Part shown: piece after piece, positions 58,195 through 64,000 of the stretch
Layout: each line of letters begins with the position of its first letter
Position numbering within the stretch: the stretch's first letter is position 1
Origin: Zoroaster sp. YZ-2022
Taxonomy: Eukaryota > Echinodermata > Asteroidea > Forcipulatida > Zoroasteridae
DNA length: 64,000 nucleotides
Direction of reading: 5' to 3'
Assembly (NCBI GenBank): GCA_029582265.1
Contig: CM055837.1
Span: 2,341,148-2,405,147, forward strand
The notes under the pieces: generated by a model
Databases searched by the model: none
What the model was told of the DNA's origin: nothing
What the model saw: the letters and a program-made list of their open reading frames with translations, nothing else
Made by a program: the position numbers and the translations under genes

Positions 58195-58460
58195 AAAGGG
58201 GAATATACAATTGATAAACTTTCAATCTGCTGTGTTTTACTTCTGAATCATGTAAATACATATATTAAATAAAACAATTGACATGTGCATGTTTTAGTTC
58301 ACTATGTTGTGTCTATCACGAGACAGTTATGCAAGTGCATTTCGATCGGCAAACACGAACTTCGTACTTAGTCTAGCGTGGAATTTCGATACAGTTCGTC
58401 AACAGCATTCTGACGAATTAGGAAATAACATTTCAATTCAATATCACATATAATATTTCC
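58195..58460 (+). mobile_element. Possible diverged family A copy
   Basis: AAAGGGGAATATACAATTG, CACTATGTTGTGTCTATCAC, TGCATTTCGATCGGC and TGGAATTTCGATACAG align weakly and in order. Low confidence. Confidence 0.3.
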
Positions 58461-58714
58461 ATACTCTCATGAAAAAATACTACACAAAATGTGCTATATA
58501 AAGGTAGTACATAGAAAGATAATTATTAAACAACTGAATAGATAATATGAAAAGAGACAATATCAATCTATGTACATTTGATTATTCTTGAAAACAATAC
58601 CACCCAGGACTGATAGGTATATGATGGATATTAAGATACAATCTTCACCAATCCACCATGTAAACTTTAAACTGTGATAAATTATACATTTTGAGAATAC
58701 AGCAGGTATACATA

Positions 58715-58890
58715 CTATACACTGTCCAGGGGGGGCAGGGGGGAAACTGCCCCCCCCCCAAATTTGGGCAAAACAATGGGTAAAATTCGGGCAAAGCAAG
58801 AAGAAGAAAAAATTGGACAAAGAAAGTGTAAAATTTCGGGCAAATCAAGCCCTCTGCCCCCCTTAACCAAAGAGTCCCCATACGCCCATG
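58715..58890. mobile_element. C/G-rich putative DNA transposon remnant
   Basis: GTCCAGGGGGGGCAGG at the left, CCCCCTTAACCAAAGAGTCC at the right, and an A-rich centre with repeated TTCGGGCAAA. The texture is that of hAT-type MITEs but the ends do not form a clean inverted pair and no target duplication was found. Confidence 0.3.
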
Positions 58891-58944
58891 TTTGTAATGT
58901 TGGCAAAACTGCTTCTACGAGTATTATATTTACTTTCTTCGAAG
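58890..58944 (+). mobile_element. Family A left end beside the 45-bp array
   Basis: TTTGTAATGTTGGCAAAACT, GCTTCTACGAGTATTATATT and TACTTTCTTCGAAG match the unit of the 81-bp array. The 45-bp array starts directly after. Confidence 0.65.
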
Positions 58945-60107
58945 TAATATACACTAAACAACCAACCATGGTGCTGTGTCGTGCATGATTAATATACACT
59001 CAACAACCAACCATGGTGCTGTGTCGTGCATGATTAATATACACTCAACAACCAACCATGGTGCTGTGTCGTGCATGAGTAATATACACTCAACAACCAA
59101 CCATGGTGCTGTGTCGTGCATGATTAATATACACTCAACAACCAACCATGGTGCTGTGTCGTGCATGAGTAATATACACTCAACAACCAACCATGGTGCT
59201 GTGTCGTGCATGATTAATATACACTCAACAACCAACCATGGTGCTGTGTCGTGCATGATTAATATACACTCAACAACCAACCATGGTGCTGTGTCGTGCA
59301 TGATTAATATACACTCAACAACCAACCATGGTGCTGTGTCGTGCATGATTAATATACACTCAACAACCAACCATGGTGCTGTGTCGTACATGAGTAATAT
59401 ACACTCAACAACCAACCATGGTGCTGTGTCGTGCATGAGTAATATACACTCAACAACCAACCATGGTGCTGTGTCGTGCATGATTAATATACACTCAACA
59501 ACCAACCATGGTGCTGTGTCGTGCATGAGTAATATACACTCAACAACCAACCATGGTGCTGTGTCGTGCATGAGTAATATACACTCAACAACCAACCATG
59601 GTGCTGTGTCGTACATGATTAATATACACTAAACAACCAACCATGGTGCTGTGTCGTTCATGAGTAATATACACTCAACAACCAACCATGGTGCTGTGTC
59701 GTGCATGATTAATATACACTCAACAACCAACCATGGTGCTGTGTCGTGCATGATTAATATACACTCAACAACCAACCATGGTGCTGTGTCGTGCATGATT
59801 AATATACACTCAACAACCAACCATGGTGCTGTGTCGTGCATGATTAATATACACTCAACAACCAACCATGGTGCTGTGTCGTGCATGAGTACTCAACAAC
59901 CAACCATGGTGCTGTGTCGTGCATGGTTAATATACACTCAACAACCAACCATGGTGCTGTGTCGTGCATGAGTAATATACACTCAACAACCAACCATGGT
60001 GATGTGTCGTGCATGATTAATATACACTCAACAACCAACCATGGTGCTGTGTCGTGCATGATTAATATACACTCAACAACCAACCATGGTGCTGTGTCGT
60101 GCATGAG
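58945..60107 (+). repeat. 45-bp minisatellite inside family A
   Basis: About 26 highly uniform units, each AATATACACTCAACAACCAA, CCATGGTGCTGTGTCG, TGCATGATT (or GAGT). A two-state variant, ATTAAT versus AGTAAT, is mixed along the array. One unit (59887-59924) is shortened. The unit corresponds to the family A segment running from the ATATACATTAAACAACCAACC region to the GTTGTGTCG region. Forty-five is a multiple of three, so both strands show long 15-residue-repeat frames; these are not proteins. Confidence 0.95.
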
Positions 60108-60260
60108 AAAATAGTGAAAAATACACTCAGATTTTTAGTGTTAATTTTTACCTGGAATTATGGAAAAGTACTCTTTACTAAATATTAGATCTGTAAGTTA
60201 TTTCACGTTTTTGTTTTAAATTTCCACAATTCAGACAACATTATTAATACCATTATCGGA
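60108..60260 (+). mobile_element. Family A element, right of the 45-bp array
   Basis: GAAAATAGTGAAAAATACAC, TCAGATTTTTAGTGTTAAT, CCTGGAATTATGGAAAAG follow in family order and then fade. Confidence 0.5.
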
Positions 60261-60644
60261 TTAACACTAGGCCTCAGTAAATTTTTAATTAAAATTTGAC
60301 CTTTTGTGAGTGTCATCTTATACACTACCTTTAAATTCACGTGTTTTCTTTTAATTTGTTGTACTTTTATTTTGTGTTCATTTATGGATATCTTAGTTGT
60401 CAATATTGATGGTATCTGGCCCAATCTCTGGGTCAGTTTGACTCCAAATGGTTCCGACACTTATTGACCCTCTGCTTAGATTTCTTGATATGAAACATAT
60501 ATAAACAGATATGCATATAATAAAAGCCTGCACTTTTACCGAATTTAATTCAATGCAAGGAAGTATGTTCTTTTTAAGTTTCAAAGTGTGGCCACTCGGC
60601 AAGCCGGAACCCCTGACTATAGTTCCCTTTTCACCTACCCAGCA
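60261..60644. other. AT-rich unique sequence
   Basis: Nothing recognised. Confidence 0.4.
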
Positions 60645-60770
60645 AAAACTTTACTGTCTTAAAATAACACCAGTGGTGTTAACTGTATTCTTCCTTGGTG
60701 TTTATATTGGACAAGCTGGCCAATATGAACACCACTGGTGTACATTTAACACCCAAATTCTTGAGCTGCA
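60645..60770. mobile_element. Family B palindromic mini-element
   Basis: AAATAACACCAGTGGTGTTA, TTCCTTGGTGTTTATATTGG, CAATATGAACACCACTGGTG and ACATTTAACACCCAAATTC form a clear foldback of about 110 bases. Confidence 0.65.
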
Positions 60771-62384
60771 TTCTCTTCGGTTGCATTTCAACAGGTCAAT
60801 AACTTGTGTTTTGTGATTCCACTGTCGTCTGACTAATAACTCTGTTTATTTAACTTCAGGTGTTTCGTCTGGCACCCATCATTGAGCCACAAGATCCCAG
60901 CCCCGCCTTTTTTTATATATATTTTTTATTTGCATCAATTGTCGGCTGGGCAAAACGTCCTCTCAACATTGTCCCATCTGCCCGTTCATCAACATCTTAA
61001 ATTCAATCAGATCTCATAAACTGTGGATTTTAAACCAATTTGCGTCTTGATCGCGTCCGGGTAGTGTCCCCGCTAGCTCCCCACACCCCCTGGCTCCTCG
61101 CTCGGTGCGTGTATACTCAAATTTTGCGCGCATTGATTTGGCATATGATAGACAGCGGCATCGGGCAAAAATCAACTCGTACCTCCATGGGTCTGAGGGG
61201 TGGACCCGGCGGATATTTCATGGCAGGAGTCTAAAAACGTGATGTGCTTCTTTTAGTTTTTTTTGGGGGGGGGAAACGGCCAAGTGGCATATCTTTAATT
61301 TTTTTTAAATATAAAACAAGCTCTGTTGATTTAACAATGAATGAGATTTCAATCTTTAAAAGCGAAAGGACACGATGCAAATGTTCGCAAGAGATTGGTT
61401 ATGTTTCCTGCCTAAAGGAGATAGTACCTGAAAGACATCACGTTAGTTTGCTTTCAGTATCTAAATGAATAGGAACCTCAGACAACTTTAACGTTTAACA
61501 AACAGCAAACGGCAGCAGGGCTCTTTTGAGTTTTCTTTAAGCTAGCACAACCATGCATGCCCTTCAGCCGATGCAACGGAGCCTACATGACCGTATCTCC
61601 CTGAGTCTTGAGAAGGTGGCTCGACGGGTCCGGACAGGAGCACCAAGGTGAAGATAGCAGTGCCGTGGGGGTATAGGGCGTGGCCCAGGGGGGTAAACGA
61701 AACTAATCAGTAGTCAGCACGCAACCCCACAACCGCGTCAAGAATCAGACCAACATAGTTAACACATTATTTATCACCAGTGCGCGGAGTTGTTGTACGA
61801 GGCCGTGGAATCCCTCTCGGCGAACGGCCGAGTAATCTACGACCGTCCCTCATGCATTTTCATCCCACGAGATAATTATAATAAGGCGCTTTGATTTAGA
61901 CTTCAGAACAAAACCCGCGAGATGTTCAAAATGTCATAACTTACAACGCGGCGTTAATTGCAATAAAGACAAATAATCGAAACACGTACATCGTTCGGGT
62001 TTGTTTAATACCAAATAAACAAAGCAATTGTTGCTTTGATTGTGTTTTGAATGAAATAAACAGCTGAGAAAGTGCACCGAAGGAAGGAGTTAATATTTAA
62101 AGTACGGCAGAAACTGACGAAGTGGAAGGACTAAATGACATTGTATCGGACGATAACCTTCGTCAAACCTTGACATAGAGAATGCAAATCATGTCTACTC
62201 CACAAGTTGAACAAGTGAAGTGTTTTTTCCACTTGAAATTGTCTCAATATTCGGTTTTCAATTAAAATGTCGCCTGGTTCCATTTGTGTTTGATCCATTC
62301 AATAAAAAGTGAAAAATAACCTATTCAAATTAGGCATTATAGACTTTTAAATGTTACTTTACACTTGTGGTAATCTCGAACAAA
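60771..62384. other. Unique sequence, no gene supported
   Basis: The part 61490-61960 is GC-enriched and repeat-poor. A T-run and G-run (61252-61276) is simple sequence. Frames here have no domains. Confidence 0.4.
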
Positions 62385-62473
62385 GAACAAAGAATGATCA
62401 TAGTTTTACATATAGAGGCATATACTAGTAATGTGAAGCTGATGATGGTATCAAAAATCCCTTGAAATATTTC
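62385..62473 (-). mobile_element. Family A right end beside the 14-bp array
   Basis: GATCATAGTTTTACATATAG, AATGTGAAGCTGATGATGG, TATCAAAAATCCCTTGAAAT and ATTTCTGTCTCAG: the minus-strand right part of family A. Confidence 0.65.
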
Positions 62474-62996
62474 TGTCTCAGGGGCTATAGTTCAGGGGCT
62501 ATAGTTCAGGGGCTATAGTTCAGGGGCTATTGTTCAGGGGCTATAGTTCAGGGGCTATAGTTCAGGGGCTATAGTTCAGGGGCTATTGTTCAGGGGCTAT
62601 TGTTCAGGGGCTATTGTTCAGGGGCTATAGTTCAGGGGCTATAGTTCAGGGGCTATAGTTCAGGGGCTATTGTTCAGGGGCTATAGTTCAGGGGCTATAG
62701 TTCAGGGGCTATAGTCCAGGGGCTATAGTTCAGGGGCTATAGTTCAGGGGCTATTGTTCAGGGGCTATAGTTCAGGGGCTATAGTTCAGGGGCTATAGTT
62801 CAGGGGCTATTGTTCAGGGGCTATAGTTCAGGGGCTATTGTTCAGGGGCTATTGTTCAGGGGCTATAGTTCAGGGGCTATAGTTCAGGGGCTATAGTTCA
62901 GGGGCTATAGTTCAGGGGCTATTGTTCAGGGGCTATAGTTCAGGGGCTATAGTTCAGGGGCTATAGTTCAGGGGCTATAGTTCAGGGGCTATAGTT
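62474..62996 (-). repeat. 14-bp minisatellite inside family A
   Basis: About 37-38 units of TTCAGGGGCTATAG with a second form ending CTATTG, mixed along the array. On the minus strand the unit reads CTATAGCCCCTGAA, which corresponds to the ACTGATAGCCCCTGAGAC position of the host element. One unit reads TCCAGG (62715). Confidence 0.95.
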
Positions 62997-63180
62997 TAAG
63001 TAAAAACTATGGAAATAATTTCCAAAATTAATTTCTGTCATTCGAAGACAGGAATTCCCTGTTGGATTTAAAACGAACAATCTGAAATGCATTTTCACTA
63101 TGATGTTCTCATTAACCACACAATGAAATAATTTGAAACTCACCCAGGTTGGTTTTTATAAATCTTAATTCTTATATCAA
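62997..63180 (-). mobile_element. Family A element, left of the 14-bp array
   Basis: On the minus strand: AAGATTTATAAAAACCAACC, TGGGTGAGTTTCAAATTAT, TTAATGAGAACATCATAGTG, AAAATGCATTTCAGATTGTT, CTTCGAATGACAGAAATTAA and TTTTGGAAATTATTTCC. The first array position (CCAACC) is unexpanded here. Confidence 0.7.
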
Positions 63181-64000
63181 AAAATGAATACACATTTTCA
63201 TATTAAAATATTTGGACAAGTATTTTAATACAAGTATCCGTATTATATTCGAATACTTCAAATGTATTCGACCACGACACAGGATCATTTGAGTTATAAC
63301 ATCCCGTCTACTACTTCTCGATCAAACTGACAAATATGTGTATCTTTAATTTAAGTCGTAATTAATTGAATATGATAACTTACCCGACTTCAATTAAACT
63401 TTAAAATGCATTGATTTGTCAGTTAGTGTTTCTTTCCCCTTTTGACAATTTATAACCTTTCAATATCCTGCAAAATACAAATATGGATATTCAAGTAAGT
63501 TGTAGATATTGTATTCATCTGGGAGACACGTCCAATTTCAATCAATGAATTTAAAATAACACGTTACCCACATGAGCGTTTGGCAAGAGGATAAAACAAT
63601 AACATCCATTAAGTTTTCAAATCTCTCCTTTTTGCCAATTACCCAAACAAGTTCCTTTCAACAAACTTTTACTTACTATTCAATCTTTTGGGATAACAAA
63701 GTTAGTTGGAAATCATGTTATAATTATTTGTTCATTTGCATCCAAATCGTACTTATAACCCTGTTGGAATCCCTACGGAAATTCACCAATTATACGACGA
63801 AATCAGATTGCTGAAATCTCGTTCTATAAACGATCCTTGTAAGTTCGACTGTATTTAAACAAATAATTCAAATAACGGAGGAATTTTCATTAAAGTTTCT
63901 TCCTGTTGTAAACAGGAATTTAAATGCAGAGATTCAAAACACTCCTGTTCGTGTGTCATCATTTATTTAGGGACCTTTTTTTCGTAGGATTGCAAAGGAA
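63181..64000. other. AT-rich unique sequence at window end
   Basis: No gene or repeat recognised. The 80-codon frame at 63572-63814 has no domain. Confidence 0.4.

Noticed and set aside
58563..58999. Minus-strand frames rich in Phe and Pro
   Set aside because: They translate the C/G-rich transposon-like remnant at 58715-58890 and the beginning of the 45-bp array.
58954..60114. Frames of about 220 codons with 15-residue repeats on both strands
   Set aside because: By-product of the 45-bp minisatellite; equal openness on both strands and no non-repetitive domain.
62474..62996. CRISPR-like regular repeat
   Set aside because: Direct 14-bp tandem units without spacers in an animal nuclear genome; a minisatellite, not a CRISPR array. 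The same holds for the other arrays.

Overview
This window is nuclear DNA from an animal, most likely a marine deuterostome and probably an echinoderm. The evidence is AT-rich sequence, no dense open reading frames, two kinds of tRNA-derived SINE, several families of short inverted-repeat (MITE-like) elements, many micro- and minisatellites and a hammerhead ribozyme of the type carried by Penelope-like retroelements. The species-group assignment rests on general resemblance of the repeats and is an inference. I found no protein-coding gene that I can defend. Every long reading frame lies on a tandem repeat or shows no recognisable domain. The window reads as an intergenic region or a very large intron; three short possible exons are listed at low confidence.

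Layout. 0-4.7 kb: three copies of a 120-150 bp element ending in a YY1-like motif (family C), one palindromic TTAA-flanked MITE, one family D copy that runs into a (CATA)n tract, and a 16-unit array of an 18-bp GC-rich sequence. 5-12 kb: hammerhead-like relics, a complete tRNA-derived SINE with a 14-bp target duplication (7.5-7.8 kb), another family C copy and a local duplication near 11.2 kb. 12-19 kb: mostly unique sequence, with two tandem family C copies at 14.7-15.0 kb. 19.4-21.3 kb: a pile-up of elements around TA tracts, including a well-formed hammerhead ribozyme (20476-20519, minus strand) and two copies of a second tRNA-derived repeat. 24.9-29.3 kb: another TTAA MITE and a dense cluster of short elements built on the palindrome ACACCAGTGGTGT. 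33-34.3 kb: two family A copies and a third TTAA MITE. 39-48.7 kb: a 366-bp foldback MITE with TA flanks, an 81-bp minisatellite, further family A copies, a 197-bp foldback MITE, a TA/AAAT tract and a family D inverted pair. 52.7-63.2 kb: an hAT-type MITE with 8-bp target duplications and three large minisatellites with units of 60, 45 and 14 bp.

The main observation joins these parts. One short interspersed family, here called family A, occurs about 12-15 times. At least five unrelated tandem arrays (81, 60, 45, 14 and 5 bp units) lie inside different family A copies, at a few fixed internal positions, and most of the units can be read as expanded pieces of the element itself. The element therefore appears to seed satellites. 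Other points for follow-up are the hammerhead ribozyme, a CTCF-like 13-mer repeated at seven sites without flanking homology, E2F-like and DR1-like sites, and a CpG-rich segment with a YY1-like site at 44.5 kb. All sequence comparisons were made by eye within the window, and copy boundaries are approximate unless target duplications are stated.
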